In this document: positions 46,091-57,489 of the stretch, piece after piece
Position numbering within the stretch: the stretch's first letter is position 1
Layout: each line of letters opens with the position of its first letter
From: Ostreococcus lucimarinus CCE9901
Taxonomy: Eukaryota > Chlorophyta > Mamiellophyceae > Mamiellales > Bathycoccaceae
Assembly: GCF_000092065.1 (NCBI RefSeq)
Contig: NC_009358.1
Coordinates: forward strand, 558,001-622,000
Length of the DNA stretch: 64,000 bases
Reading direction: 5' to 3'
Translations under genes and position numbers: made by a program
The notes under the pieces: generated by a model
What the model was told of the DNA's origin: nothing
What the model saw: the letters and a program-made list of their open reading frames with translations, nothing else
Database searches by the model: none

Positions 46091-49000
46091 TCATCGCGCG
46101 GCGTTCAGGTAAAGTCTGTATTGCTCGCGTCGGCGCTCTTCAATTTGTTCTTGACCGCGACGACGGTACTCTTTGAGATCGCGGCACCTGGGCACGGGGC
46201 AGTCGTCCTCCATGCATCCCTTAGAATGAATTTGCAACAGCGTCCACGTTTTACGGCAGAGCTGGCACCCGCCTGCTGATTTGACCGTGCAGCTCAAGGC
46301 GTGCTTGAGCAAGTGTTTGATTTTCGGGCAGTTGCTGTTTTCGCATCGTTCTTTGCGGCATTTGCACGCGTGGAGCAAGAGTTCCATGGTTCGCTCGATC
46401 TGCGCCGCGCGGTTCTCGCGCTCGGCTTGAGACAACGCCGTGCGATCTCCGGCGGTACGACCTTGTCGCATGAGGGGGTGCTGGTGACCAGTTCTGATGC
46501 GGCAGTTGTCGCAAATATCGAAATCGGGGCACGTCTCGCAGCGCCAACCCTTTCCGGGCTCGAGCTCGCGTGAACAAACGTTGCATGATGCGACGAATGC
46601 AGGCTCAGATGGATTGTTCAAGTGATACAGCACCATCATGGTCGTATGTTTGGCGCGACGAAGCGAGTCGAACTGGAAGTGATTGCCTTGGCACAAGGAC
46701 AGGAACGCTTGACGTGTGTCAAAGAATTCGCTCTCGAGCTTTTCCTCCTCGTCCTTCTGTTCCTTCGTCAGCGTGGGAATTTCCTCACACTTTTCGCACT
46801 CGAGCTTGCGGCCAGCGTAACGTTTTTCGTTCTCTGGCATCGCATCTTCAGTCTCCTTGCATTCTTCGCAAAGCACCAAGGGTGTGCCTTCCGTCGCGTA
46901 ATAGCGGTTGGCACCGGCGATGGTTCTGCGGCAGCACAAACATTGGTGCGCAAGATGGGCGAGCATGAAGTCGTTTCTCATGTTGCTGATCGTCGTCCCG
47001 AGCTTCTTCATTAGTTCTTTATTCAGTTCAGCGTCAGCGGCGATCGTGCCACTCTTTGCCTTGGCCGCCTTGCGCGCGCTGATCTTAACCGTGGACGACT
47101 TTGTCTTCGCCTCGATGTTCTTTGCCTCCTCGAGTTCCTTCATGATGGTCGGTATCCAATCTTCCGCAATGCCGGAGAAGTAATCACCATCGAAATACGG
47201 ATACTCAGTGGCGCATCGAATATCGTGATTTTGATTGCCGAGTCGGAATTCATCGTACACGTTCGAAGTTGAAATGACGATGCCATCCTTCTGCGCCGAG
47301 CGCAACATCTTGAGGTACCACTCACGAAGCTTGTCAGCCTTTGGCGTCTTTTGCACCTTGGGGTGACAGTACAGAATGTAATCGTCTCCTTGGAACGGCG
47401 GACACGCCCAAATAAAGCACGACGTGAAGCCGCGCTGTTTGACATAGTCCAGGTACGCAATCAGAATGTTGTGATAGACGTACGTGCGCAACGCGCAGTT
47501 TTCGCCCGTGGCCACGGTGACGTTGTCCGGTCGGAAGTACTTGACAGAGTCCAAATACGAGAGGTAAATTCTTCGCCGGTTCGGTTCAGGGCACTCGTCA
47601 TCATACTCTTGCACATAAATAGCCATCAAACACACATCGGTGGCCTCAAGCTTTTGGAACAGGAGGATGACGCGCGAACGGTAAGTAAAGTGCGCCGGAA
47701 TGCCCTGTTCTTTGAAGTGGGCGTAGTAGTGCGGCTTGGTGTCCATTTGTTTGAGTGTTTGAGACACAACACGAATGGTCAAGTTCTCAGCGGTCGGGAC
47801 GTTTTCTATGGGTACGCCCAACTGCTTCGCGCGCTCCACGCGTTCCGCCGAGAGCTTCGACGCGAGGCGTTCTTCCAAAAACGTCGACATCTTTGTCTTC
47901 GGTAACGAGCTCGCCGGCTGTTGTGAAGACGGACGTTCAGCAGTAACTTGACGTTCGTTCTTATCCAACTGCGATAAGATGCAGTTTGGACACGTGAATG
48001 GCGCTTCACCGCCTTCATTGCGTCTACCGTTGAAAAGAACGCAGAGTTGGTGATACCAATCCTCGCAGTAGTCGCATTGCACCCATGGCTCCTCGAGATC
48101 GTCGTCGTTCTTCTTCTTGATGAGCGTCGCTTTCGGAAACCGTTGACCCTCGACATCGACATACCCTTGGATGGCGTTGAAGCACGGGTTACACCACGCA
48201 TCTCTTCGAGTCTCGCCCCCGAGGCTAGGCATCTGGTGGAATACTTGTCCGCGCTTGATGCGACCGACGCAACTGTAGCAGTAAAGCGGCGGTGGTTCGA
48301 ACGTCAATCGTTCAACGCCGCATGCACGGCACGAACTTTCTGTCGCGTTGATCACCGCCCGCTCAGCTTCCTTCTGAAGCTGACGAGCGCTCGGTTGACC
48401 TTGACCTTGCACCTTTTCCTTGTCGGCGAGACGCAAGGCGGCGAGATGCGTACGGATTTCTTCCGGAGTGAAGCACTCCATTAACGACGTCCCTTCGCCA
48501 CCTGGCTTGCGATCCGTTTTCAAACCGCTCGTACCCTTCACCATGAGTTGACCACGATCGAGATCGTGATCGAGCTTCATTCTCTTGTTGCCGTGCGCCA
48601 TTTGCATTTGCGCCTGTTGACGCTGCTTGAGCATGGCGTTGCGCACGGGACCGCACACCGGACACCCAGCGTCCTTGCACGTCTGATGATGCTTCAACAA
48701 CTCACGCGACGCCAAACATCGAGGATAGTTGCACTGCGTCAGCGTACACTTCAACACGTGCTCCCACAACTGCTTCGCGACGTGACAGTGCGGCGTGTAG
48801 GGGCAGTGCCCGTGTCGCGCCTGACACTTGCTCGCGTGTCGAAGGAAGAGAAGCCATCGTTGCTGTTTCACGATGTACGCCTTTCGTAACTGCTCGTCAT
48901 TGATGTCTCGCCAATTAGCAACGACACCACCCCCACCACTACCCGGTTGCTGGCGCCCGCGCATCGCCGCCTGTTGCTGTTGGGCCATCTGTTGCTGTTG

Positions 49001-49940
49001 CGCGAGCTGCTTCGCCTGCGCCGCCTGCTGCGCCTTGGTGAGCTTTTTACCCTTCGGCGGCGCCTTAGCTCGTCCCTTGGGCGCCGCCGCCGTCGCTGCC
49101 TCAGGCATCATCGAACCCACACCCTGCGTCGGAATCATCGTCCCAGGTGGCACGCCGGCCATCATTTGCGAAGATCCTCCCGCGTATTGCGATCCTTGCG
49201 CCGCCGCCGCGCCGCGCAAAATCGGCGCCCCATTCGGTAACATACCGTTACCCCCCATCATCTGTCCCGCCGCGGGTTGCGCCATATTCCCCCCTAATCC
49301 CCCTGGGAACAACGCTCCCATCTGCTGACGCGAAGCCGCCGCAGCGCTCCCGCCTCCTCTTCCGCCCTGTTGCGCGCCTTGACGAGAAATCATGATGCGC
49401 GCGACGGCTTGAAGTCGCGCCTCCAACGTCGCCTTGTCGCAATACTCATCCTACGATCGCAAAAACACCCCCACAATCCAACCGTCAGTCCTCGAACGTC
49501 ATCACCCGCGCGCGCGCGCGCCTCAACCGCCTCGTTCGTCGCGCGCGCCGATCGAAACCGCGCACCTTGCTCCGCGCTCCGCGATACACCGCCTCCTCCA
49601 ATCGCAGCACAAAGTCCGGTAGCTTGTGTTTCCACTCGTTCGTCAATTCCGGTTTCCTTTGTTTAAACACTCGCAATCTGCGCACCGTTCGCGCGTCCAC
49701 GCCGTCGTCAGTCGTCCCTTCGCCTGAGCGCGCGTTCGCGCGCGTCTTCGCGACCTAAGCCTCGTCCGCGAGATCCGCGTTCGCGCCTCCCCCCCCCGCG
49801 TCGCCTCGCGCGCCGTTCGCCTTCGCGACGCACATGTGTTGAATCAGAATCTTCCTCTGCGGGATGTCGTCGTCCGATTGCCACGTGCGCCACGAGTGCT
49901 TCGCCCCCCCGCCGTCGCTCGCGCCGTTCGCGCCCGGCAT
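46091..49940 (-). CDS. HAC1: CBP/p300-type histone acetyltransferase, plant HAC class (three exons)
   Basis: A 1192-residue transcriptional co-activator that acetylates histones. Exons on the minus strand are 49834-49940 (MPGANGASDGGG... to KILIQH), 49566-49677 (LRVFKQRKPELTNEWKHKLP...) and 46091-49450 (DEYCDKATLEARLQAVAR onward). The introns of 156 and 115 nt start GTGCGT and GTGCGC and carry CTGAC. The three exons together complete an N-terminal KIX-like domain; no single frame contains it. Then follow a Gln/Gly-rich linker, TAZ1 (~260-350, Cys/His pairs), a PHD finger (~523-570, CDYCEDWYHQLC), the KAT11 catalytic domain (~626-840, YVYHNILIAYLDYVKQRGF), ZZ (~1026-1065, CNVCSRELEPGKGWRCETC) and TAZ2 (~1093-1163). 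There is no bromodomain, as in plant HACs. Confidence 0.93.
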
Positions 49941-50383
49941 TCGAACGCCCCGCGCCTTGTGCGGATTGACCTCGACCGACCGCGGTCGCGCGTGTGGGCA
50001 AACAGTCACGCGCGATCGTCGTCGCGCGTCCCGCGGGTCGCGATCGCGCGGCGCGCGCGCGTCGTCGCGCGTCCCGCGACCGCGCGTCGGCCCGTCGCGA
50101 TCGCGCGCGCGATGCGGCACGCGTTCGGCCGGCGCGCGCGCGCTCGCTCGAGGGCGTCGAGCGTCGCTCGCCGCTCTGACGCGGCGCGATCGCAGACGCG
50201 CGGGATTCGCGCGCGCGAATAGGGTCTAGGGCGATGGCGCGCCGAACGCGACCGACCGAATGCGAATCGACGCGCGCACACGACGACGCGCGGCGCGCGC
50301 GCGACGCGCGACGACCGAGGGTCCGAGCGACGCTTTCGAGCGACGCGCGGCGCGCGCGCGACGCGCGACGGCGACGCGCGGCG
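49941..50383. other. Divergent GC-rich gap without a supported gene
   Basis: Between the HAC start (minus) and the chosen CDP-DAG synthase start (plus) lie 443 bp of Arg/Ala-codon-like GCG-rich sequence. The synthase frame stays open to 50234, so part of this could be transit-peptide coding. I see no RNA gene, repeat array or clear promoter motif. Confidence 0.4.
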
Positions 50384-51679
50384 ATGGCGCGCGCGATGAC
50401 GACGCGGGGCGCGGTGGCGACGGGGCTCGACGGACGCCGCGGCGACGCGAAGACGCGCGCGCGTCGGCGCGGGGGGGGGCGAACGGCGACCGCGCGAGGC
50501 GGGACGGACGCGCGGACGCGCGAGGGGGCGGGAGGGACGCGGGCGCGAGGTTGGGAGGGGACGCGCGCGAGCGCGCGGGACGCGCGGACGGGCGAGGACG
50601 CGGCGCGACGGGCGAGGACGCGGGCGGTGATCGGGGCGCGCGAGCGGTGGGGCGATGGCGCGCGCGGGCGAGGGTGGGGCGCGCGCGTCGAGAGCGCGGC
50701 GTCGGACGCCGCGGTGGGCGAGGGCGAGCGAAAGCCGACGAAGGGGAAGGGGGTGTCGAATTTGTTGAAGCGAACCGTGAGCTCTCTCTTCATGGTCGCC
50801 GTGGGCGGGGTGGTGATCTTCGCCGGTGGGTGGCCATGGGCGCTGGCGATGGCGCTCTTCAACGGCGCGTCGTGCGTGGAATACTTTGGAATGGTGCGAG
50901 AGATGAATAAGGAGCTTCCGTATCCGCCGCCGGAGTGGTGCATTAATTTATGCGTCGCGGCGTGCGCTTCGTTACCAGTTCTCCTGCACGCCACGGGGGG
51001 TAAGATGACGTCCATCATCGTCGCCACGGTGATTTCGTTCACCGCGATCTGCGCCGCGCTCATCGTGAACGAAGAGTCCCACTTTAACGAGTTTACGTCG
51101 TCTCTGTTTGGCTTGATTTATTGCGGCTTCTTGCCGACGTTTTGGGTCAAGCTTCGCGGCATGAGCGGCGTCTCGCTAGCCACTCCGGACAGTTTGCTTC
51201 ATCACTGGCCCGCTTGGCTCGGTGGTCCGGGGATTTGGACCCTCGGCCTCGCGGCGACGATCACCATCGTGCTCTCCGTCGTGAGCGCGGACGTCGGGGC
51301 GTACGCGTTTGGCAAAAACTTTGGTAAAAACAAACTCACGGCGGTAAGCCCGAATAAGACGGTCGAAGGCGCGATCGGCGGGTTGTTGGCTTGCGCGGGG
51401 ACGTGCGCGGCTTTGTTTTCAGTCATGGGGTGGCCTGGAACCGCGTGGCAAGGCGCGTTTTTGGGCGTCACGGTGTTCTTCACCTCCGTCTTTGGCGATC
51501 TCCTCGAGAGCGTGATGAAGAGAAATGCGACGATGAAGGACAGTGGGAATCTGATTCCGGGTCACGGCGGCTTGCTCGATCGATTTGATTCGTACATTTT
51601 CACCGGGAGTGTGACGTACTTCTTTGTCATCGCCGTCCTCGGCGGTTTCCGAAGAGTCTTTTCGGTTGGATATTACTAA
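50384..51679 (+). CDS. CDS: Phosphatidate cytidylyltransferase (CDP-diacylglycerol synthase), plastid type
   Basis: A 431-residue membrane enzyme making CDP-diacylglycerol from CTP and phosphatidic acid, the precursor of phosphatidylglycerol. A long Arg/Gly-rich leader (~120 residues) suggests plastid targeting. About seven hydrophobic helices follow (e.g. LFMVAVGGVVIFAGGWPWAL, TITIVLSVVSADVGAYAFGK). The family signature near the C-terminus reads SVFGDLLESVMKRNATMKDS then GNLIPGHGGLLDRFDSYIFT. Plastid phosphatidylglycerol is needed for photosystem assembly. An in-frame ATG at 50234 would lengthen the leader by 50 residues. Confidence 0.92.
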   Translation: MARAMTTRGAVATGLDGRRGDAKTRARRRGGGRTATARGGTDARTREGAGGTRARGWEGTRASARDARTGEDAARRARTRAVIGARERWGDGARGRGWGARVESAASDAAVGEGERKPTKGKGVSNLLKRTVSSLFMVAVGGVVIFAGGWPWALAMALFNGASCVEYFGMVREMNKELPYPPPEWCINLCVAACASLPVLLHATGGKMTSIIVATVISFTAICAALIVNEESHFNEFTSSLFGLIYCGFLPTFWVKLRGMSGVSLATPDSLLHHWPAWLGGPGIWTLGLAATITIVLSVVSADVGAYAFGKNFGKNKLTAVSPNKTVEGAIGGLLACAGTCAALFSVMGWPGTAWQGAFLGVTVFFTSVFGDLLESVMKRNATMKDSGNLIPGHGGLLDRFDSYIFTGSVTYFFVIAVLGGFRRVFSVGYY

Positions 51680-51811
51680 AGCGCGGCAAATACATCAAAT
51701 ACATCATCCATGGCGGCGTCCGTCGCGCCCGTCGCGAAGATGTCACACATCTAGACTCGTACTAATAACCCTATTGTAGTTGTAACATCCGACTAATAAC
51801 GAAAAGGACTT

Positions 51812-52564
51812 CTATCCCTTTCGCGGCGTCGCCTCGATGACAAACGTGGTGCCGAGATGGTGCGTCGATTTTTCCACAATTTCCAACCCCGCGTCTTCGA
51901 TTAGCTTCAAAATGTCCCTATTCCAGTAACATCCCCATCGTCGCGCGTGTGCATCGGCGAAATGATCCAGAATATTACTCAACCAGCCGTACTCGCTTCG
52001 TCCGTGCTCGAGCAACAACACCCGACCGCCGTCTCGCTTAACGACGCGCTTCATCTCTCGCAACGCCCCCACCGCGTCCTCGTAACTGCACAACCCAAAC
52101 GTATCCACCACGGTATCCACGCTTCCCGTCTTCACATTCATCCTTTGCGCGTCTCCTCGCGTCACGATCGCCTCTCGCACCGTCGTCCCGCCGTCGCGCG
52201 TCCGCAGCTTCGCGCGCGCCTCCTCCACCATCCCATCGCACGCGTCCATCGCCAGCAGCGTGCGCACTTTTTTCGGGTCATAATACGAAAAGTTCCTTCC
52301 CGTACCGCACGCCACCTCCAACACGTCGCCGCGGGCGCCGTACGCGAGCGACGCGCGCATGTTTTCGATGCCGGACCAGTATTCACTGGACCTCACGGCG
52401 TCGTCAAAGGTTTTCGCCTCGCGATCGTACGCCGCGTCGCGCGCGCGCGCGTCGACGCGCTCGCAATCGCACGCGCGTCCACCGAGCGCGGCACCGTAGC
52501 CGACGACGACGCCCGCGCACGCGACGCCGGTCGCGAACGCGGAGGCGACGAGGCGAGGAAACAT
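51812..52564 (-). CDS. SAM-dependent methyltransferase with N-terminal membrane helix (OMS1/METTL7-like)
   Basis: A 250-residue class I methyltransferase. A hydrophobic helix at the start (LVASAFATGVACAGVVVGYG) is probably a membrane anchor. The SAM-binding motif I is DVLEVACGTGRNFSYY, with motif II around LLAMDACDGMVEEAR, then GDAQRMNVKTGSVDTVVDTF and VLLLEHGRSEYGWLSNIL. This is the architecture of OMS1-like mitochondrial and METTL7-like proteins; the substrate is not known. The frame extends to 52729, where a basic leader could be a mitochondrial presequence, but that would overlap TERT exon 1 (52658 onward), so 52564 is preferred. Confidence 0.85.
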   Translation of the reverse strand: MFPRLVASAFATGVACAGVVVGYGAALGGRACDCERVDARARDAAYDREAKTFDDAVRSSEYWSGIENMRASLAYGARGDVLEVACGTGRNFSYYDPKKVRTLLAMDACDGMVEEARAKLRTRDGGTTVREAIVTRGDAQRMNVKTGSVDTVVDTFGLCSYEDAVGALREMKRVVKRDGGRVLLLEHGRSEYGWLSNILDHFADAHARRWGCYWNRDILKLIEDAGLEIVEKSTHHLGTTFVIEATPRKG

Positions 52565-52610
52565 CCGCGCGACGACGTGTGACGCCAGAGCGCCGCGCGG
52601 CGTCGACGCG

Positions 52611-52650
52611 ACGACGCGCGACGACGCGCGACGACGCGCGACGACGCGCG
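52611..52650. repeat. 10-bp tandem repeat, four copies, in the methyltransferase/TERT promoter
   Basis: The unit ACGACGCGCG occurs four times exactly in a row at 52611-52650, followed by a partial copy, immediately before the TERT start at 52658 and within the 93-bp gap to the methyltransferase start. The 10-bp spacing is close to one DNA helical turn. Simple GCG-rich repeats are common here, so it may be chance slippage. Confidence 0.85.
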
Positions 52651-52657
52651 ACGCGCG

Positions 52658-55600
52658 ATGTCGCGCAAGCGACCGCGCGCGACGCGCGATACGAGCGACG
52701 ACGACGCGCATCTCTCGACGGTGGTTCAAAAATCATCTTTGCAAACGGCGCGCGCGACGACGCGAAACGGCGCGAAGCGGGCGCGACGAGACGCGACGGG
52801 ACGAAAAGTGCGCGCGCGGGGGAAGTCGTCGACGGCGCCGTTGGCGCTGGCGGTGACGCACGATCGCGTGCGGACGCTGGAGGTGCGATGATTAGACGAT
52901 TGGGATGGGCGTTCGAGGCGACGGCGGCGCGCGGGTGCCCGGTTTGACGCGAGAGAACGCGCGCGCGCGAAGAGACTGACGAAGGCGCGCTGGCGTCGAG
53001 ATCGCGGACAGGAGCTAGTGGAGGAGATGTGCGCGCGAAGCGGGCGACCGCAGCCGGTGTTGCGGAGGGTTGGGGACGAGGGCGCGTACGCGAACGCGCT
53101 GTTACGATCGACGTACGCGTTCGCGCCGGATTCTGCGCCAACGTTTTCGGGTAGAGGAGGCGAGCGTAGGGGTGGTGTGATGGATACCGTGCGCGCAGCG
53201 ATCGAGCATTCATTTCGCGCGTCGGCGAATCCGCGGAATGTGTTGTGTAAGGGGATGTGCCGACGCGTTGAGCGACGTGACGGCGGCGTTCGAGGCGCGC
53301 TTTTGAGCGGTTCGACAGAGGTGAGCGTGCGGTGCTCGACGAGCGCGTACGAGGCGTTCAAGTCACCGGTATGGGAAACATTTTGTGATAGAGTGGGAGA
53401 CGACATGTTTCTGCACATTTTATTGTACTGCAGCGTGTTTGTGAGAGTCGGTACGGACAGAGACACGCCGTTGTTGCAGATTTGTGGCTACCCGATGAAT
53501 GACTCCTCGCGCAAGCGGGCCATAACGACCGCGATGGCTACGAGTAAGACGCGAGCGGGAATTCGACGCGAACGGAGGGCGCGAAAGCGACGCCAAGATG
53601 AAGAGGCGGCAGAGAATTGCGCGTTGGAGACCGATTCCACCATGCTTGAGTCGAAGTGCATGTCCGAAAAGCCGCTCACCGCGAACCCATTCATTTCGCA
53701 CATCGACGTGAAGGAAGTCATTCGATTGAGCGACGTCTATCGTTGTTCACAAGATGTCTCAGTCGACGGGGATGGCGAGACTAGTGGACTGACGAGCGAG
53801 GAGGTGACTTTGTCGCCTGCCTCGACGGAATATCTGCAAACGTCGAGAAAGCGCTCGAAGTCGTACAGAAAGCCGAGTTGGCTTCGTAAGCGTGAAGCGC
53901 GGCTGAACTCAACGCATGCTCAGAGTTTGCGGACGCGAGAAGTGAAGCAAATGACCGCCGGCAACATCGTGAATCGACAAAAGAATGCGAGTTTGGGTAA
54001 CGAGGTGAAACTTGCTGACGAGGTCTTCGATCGAGGGGTGTTCATGTTTCGTTCAAGCTTCACGAAGAAACCAGGCTTGCCGGCGACGCATACTCTGCGA
54101 TCGATCGGCTTGGGCGTCCGCGCATCAAGGCGCCTTTACCTGACGATATTTAAGGCAAAAAAGCTTACGAAGGCTACATCGAAGCACAAGACAGATCGCG
54201 CTTTGCGGCAGGCAAAGAGTACGTATAGAATTCCGCAAAAGCACCGCGACACACTTTTACCGACGTTGCGGGCGATGTTGGACAAGGTTCGATGTTGCCC
54301 ATTCACGAACATCCTCAACAAGCACGCTCCCATGCCGCGTGAGCTAATGGTCTCCACGAAACGAGTCGGTGAATTGAGTCAAGCGTCGCTGTTATCTGCG
54401 TATACGGCACCACGAAGAGTAGCCGCCTTTGTTTGGGAAGTCATTGAGCGCCTCGTGCCCGTCGAACTCTTGGGGTCGGTCCAAACACGAAAAAGCCTGT
54501 ACGGTTGCATTCGCCGAATTGTGTCGTTGCGAAGATACGAGCGGTTTACTTTGCATGAAGTCATGCAAGGCATCCGAACGGCAGACTTCAAGTGTTTCAA
54601 GGCGAAAACGACCAATGCGAGTAACGCAGGACAGGTGGAGGCGAGTCAGCGGAGAATGGTCACCAAATGGATCAGCTGGCTCGTGCAAGAGATGGTCTTC
54701 CCAATCATACGATGTCATTTCTACGCCACGGATACGCAAACACACAAAAATAGGATATTCTTTTACCGGAAAGGGATTTGGTCTCGGCTCGTCACCGCCA
54801 CACTACAAAGCTTGGAAGAAACGTCGTTCAAGCGCCTCACGGCGAAGGAAGTGACAGCGATGATGGATAGATCGAATGCGTCCAACTTGGGGTTTTCGAA
54901 CATGCGATTTTTACCGAAAGGCTCGGGGTTACGACCTCTAGCGACGCTGAACAAACCGACGACCTTTGTCGTCAAGGGCGGCGGGAAGAATTCAATGCGG
55001 TGGTTGAAGAAATTCGATGCGATAAACAGACGGTTGAAAGACGTGCAGGATATTCTCCACCACGAGACAGTTCGAGATCCGAACGTCTTAGGCGCAGCCG
55101 TCGGAGATTATAAGGCGGCTCTTCTTCGTCTTGGACCGTGTCTACGCGCGATTCGTCGCCAAAAGTTACTTGGACGGCGTCCTCAGGCGTACATTCTCGC
55201 GACTGACATTAAAGGCGCTTTCGATAATCTTCCGCTCGAATCTCTCGAGCGCGTGGCCTTGGACCTAATCTCAAGCTCATCATATCAAACGCTTCATTAT
55301 GCCGTCGTGAAACAAAACGGTGAGGCAAAATATAAAAAGTTGGTGTCTTCCCTTCCGACCGCGGCGAAAGGCGAAAGAGTGCCGGGACCTCTCGTGACTG
55401 AAGCGCAGCGCGTTTCGAACACCGGCGGTGCGGCGATTCTTGGTAGAGAGAGCAGAAACTCGATCGTCATTGACGCAGGATTCGCTAAGGAAATTTCCGA
55501 TGAAAACATAGTGCCGTTATTGCGCGCACATCTACGAGAAAACATCATCTCTGCGCGCGGCAAGTTCTTGTTACAAACCGTCGGAATCCCGCAGGGTTCG

Positions 55601-56497
55601 ATTGTATCTCCGCTTTTGTGCAGCCTATTTTACGGCCACCTCGAACACGAGTATGGATTATTGAGCGGTTTCTGTGGCGAGCAATCAACCGTGTGTCGAT
55701 GGATGGACGACATGCTTCTCGTCACCACCGATCTTGATCGGGCCAAAGCGTTCGTCGACATGTGTAAGAAAGGTTTCGAGGCGCACGGCTGCACTCTAAA
55801 CACCACAAAAACGCTTTCAAACTTCGACCACGGAGAAGACGTACGACAAAGGACATTTGTGAACGCGGATGGGCGAAGTTACATCCCGTGGTGCGGTATA
55901 TTAATCGATTGCCTAACGCTAGAAATAATGGTGGACTACTCGAGGTACTCGGGAGAATTCGTTCGAGAGTCGATGAATCTACCGCTCGGGCGCAAGGCGT
56001 GGACGCGTCTACCCGAACGCATTTGTGGCTTTTTGAAGCCAAAATGTGCGGCTATATTTTTCGACGAGAGTATCAACAGCAAAGTCACCGTGCGCGTCAA
56101 CGTCTACCAGCTCTTCCTCATGGCGGCGATGAAAACACACAGCTACGTCGCTGCGACGAGCGCGATTCCGGGATGCGAGCAAATCTCATCGCTTGCACTT
56201 TATCGCGCGATCAAGCACGCCGTTCGTTTCGGACAAATATTGATACAGCGTCAGAGTAGCAGCGCGCGCGCGCACTGCAGTAGCGTCGGGAGACTGCCGG
56301 ACTCGCACGTTGAATTTCTCGCTATCCAAGCCTTCTTGAAAGTCCTTCAACAAAAGCAGACGCGATACAAGCGAGTAATTCAGCTATTGAACTCGCGACT
56401 CACCTCACAAGGCATGAAACGAACGTGCAGAAACGGTCTGCTCACACAAGCGATGGAACCATCGCGAAACACGATTTTCACACATATTAGATTTTAG
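52658..56497 (+). CDS. TERT: Telomerase reverse transcriptase (two exons)
   Basis: A 1236-residue catalytic subunit of telomerase, which copies its RNA template onto chromosome ends. Exon 1 is 52658-52882 (MSRKRPRATRDTSDDD... to RVRTLE) and exon 2 is 53012-56497 (ELVEEMCARSGRPQPVL...). The intron is 129 nt, starts GTGCGA, and has CTGAC at 52976-52980. TEN-domain segment WETFCDRVGDDMFLHILLYC is at ~197; the QFP-like region is LVPVELLGSVQTRKSLYGCI; the T motif is IRCHFYATDT (~632). RT motifs: 1/2 MRFLPKGSGLRPLA (~705), A ILATDIKGAFDN (~802), an IFD-like insert, B GIPQGSIVSPLLCSLFYG (~932), C CRWMDDMLLV (~971), D TLNTTKTLSNF, E YIPWCGILID (~1031). All three catalytic Asp are present. Exon 2 alone lacks an ATG and the first TEN helix. 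Confidence 0.96.
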
Positions 56498-56664
56498 GAA
56501 CTCTTTCATAGTCAAACAAACATCTCCTGTACTCATCCTTCTACTGTACTCAACAACAACAAATGTAAACATCGTCGTAAATTTTGATTCGTGGTTCGTC
56601 GTAGTCGTCGTCGAATCGATCGACGGTAAAAAACATTGCGAAAGCGTGATTCGCGGTGAAGCGC

Positions 56665-57489
56665 CTAGTAGGCGCGTTGTTCGCCTTCGTGGGCGAATCG
56701 ACAAGACTCACCGCGGTCGCAGCGCCCCTTTTGCCAGTCGAAGCACACGCCACGCGGGCGATCACCACCGCGGTCGCCACCGTAGCCGCGATCACGATCG
56801 CCGCCCCAGCGATCGCCGCCGCGGTTGCCACCGTAGCCGCGATCGCCGCCGCCGCGGTACCCGCCGCCGCCGCCGCCGCCGTCTTCAGAGTGCGCGAAGC
56901 GGCACGAGTCGCCTCGATCGCATCGGTTTTCTCTCCAAGCGTAGCACACACCTCGCGGGCGGTCTTCGCGAGCGTACGGACGATCATCCCGTCGGTCGTA
57001 CCCGCCTCGGCGATCGCCGCCTCGGCGGTCGTCGTATCCGCCGCCGCCTCGCCCTCGCATCTCATCCGGGTTCTTTCTTCGCTCGTTCGCGATCTCGCAT
57101 CGAACTTCCCGTCCCATGATGTCCATTCCGGTCGCCTTTTCGACCGCATCGTCCGCCTCACCCTGAATCGCGTACTTCACGAACGCCAATCCTCGCTTGC
57201 GTCCCGTCTCGCGATCCTTCGGCATGTACACGTCGAGCACGTTTCCGTACGCCTGGAACTTATCCCGGATGTCGTCCTCGTGCGCGTCGAACGAGATGTT
57301 TCGCACGAGCACGGAGACTCCCGGCAAGTCGCGCGGGTTCGGCGGTTCGTCTCGGACCGGCGGCGGCGGTGCCCCGCGGTCGCCGTCCCCGTGATCGGCG
57401 GCGCCGCCCTCATCGGCGGCGGGTTCGTCGGCGACGCGACGAGGGTTATCCTCGTCGATCTCGCGCTGTTCGTTATCTTCGTCGGACAT
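56665..57489 (-). CDS. RRM and double CCCH zinc-finger RNA-binding protein
   Basis: A 274-residue protein. An acidic N-terminus (~50 residues) precedes an RRM: VSVLVRNISFDAHEDDIRDK and RGLAFVKYAIQGEADDAVEK carry the RNP2 and RNP1 positions. A glycine/arginine/aspartate-rich region (RGG-like) is interrupted by two CCCH fingers, CYAWRENRCDRGDSCRFAH and CFDWQKGRCDRGESCRFAH, near-duplicate copies. The order RRM-RGG-CCCH resembles SR-type splicing or mRNA-binding factors. The exact partner is unknown. The start at 57489 (MSDEDNEQRE) is the first ordinary ATG; the frame opens further upstream with Arg-rich sequence. Confidence 0.88.
   Translation of the reverse strand: MSDEDNEQREIDEDNPRRVADEPAADEGGAADHGDGDRGAPPPPVRDEPPNPRDLPGVSVLVRNISFDAHEDDIRDKFQAYGNVLDVYMPKDRETGRKRGLAFVKYAIQGEADDAVEKATGMDIMGREVRCEIANERRKNPDEMRGRGGGGYDDRRGGDRRGGYDRRDDRPYAREDRPRGVCYAWRENRCDRGDSCRFAHSEDGGGGGGGYRGGGDRGYGGNRGGDRWGGDRDRGYGGDRGGDRPRGVCFDWQKGRCDRGESCRFAHEGEQRAY

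Noticed and set aside
53018-53018. TERT beginning at a GTG at 53018
   Set aside because: Nuclear genes rarely start at GTG and a spliced upstream exon with ATG gives the conserved TEN start.
52404-53466. Minus-strand frames of 246-269 residues across TERT exon 1 and the start of exon 2
   Set aside because: Antisense to TERT and its promoter, Arg/Ser/Ala-rich, no domain.
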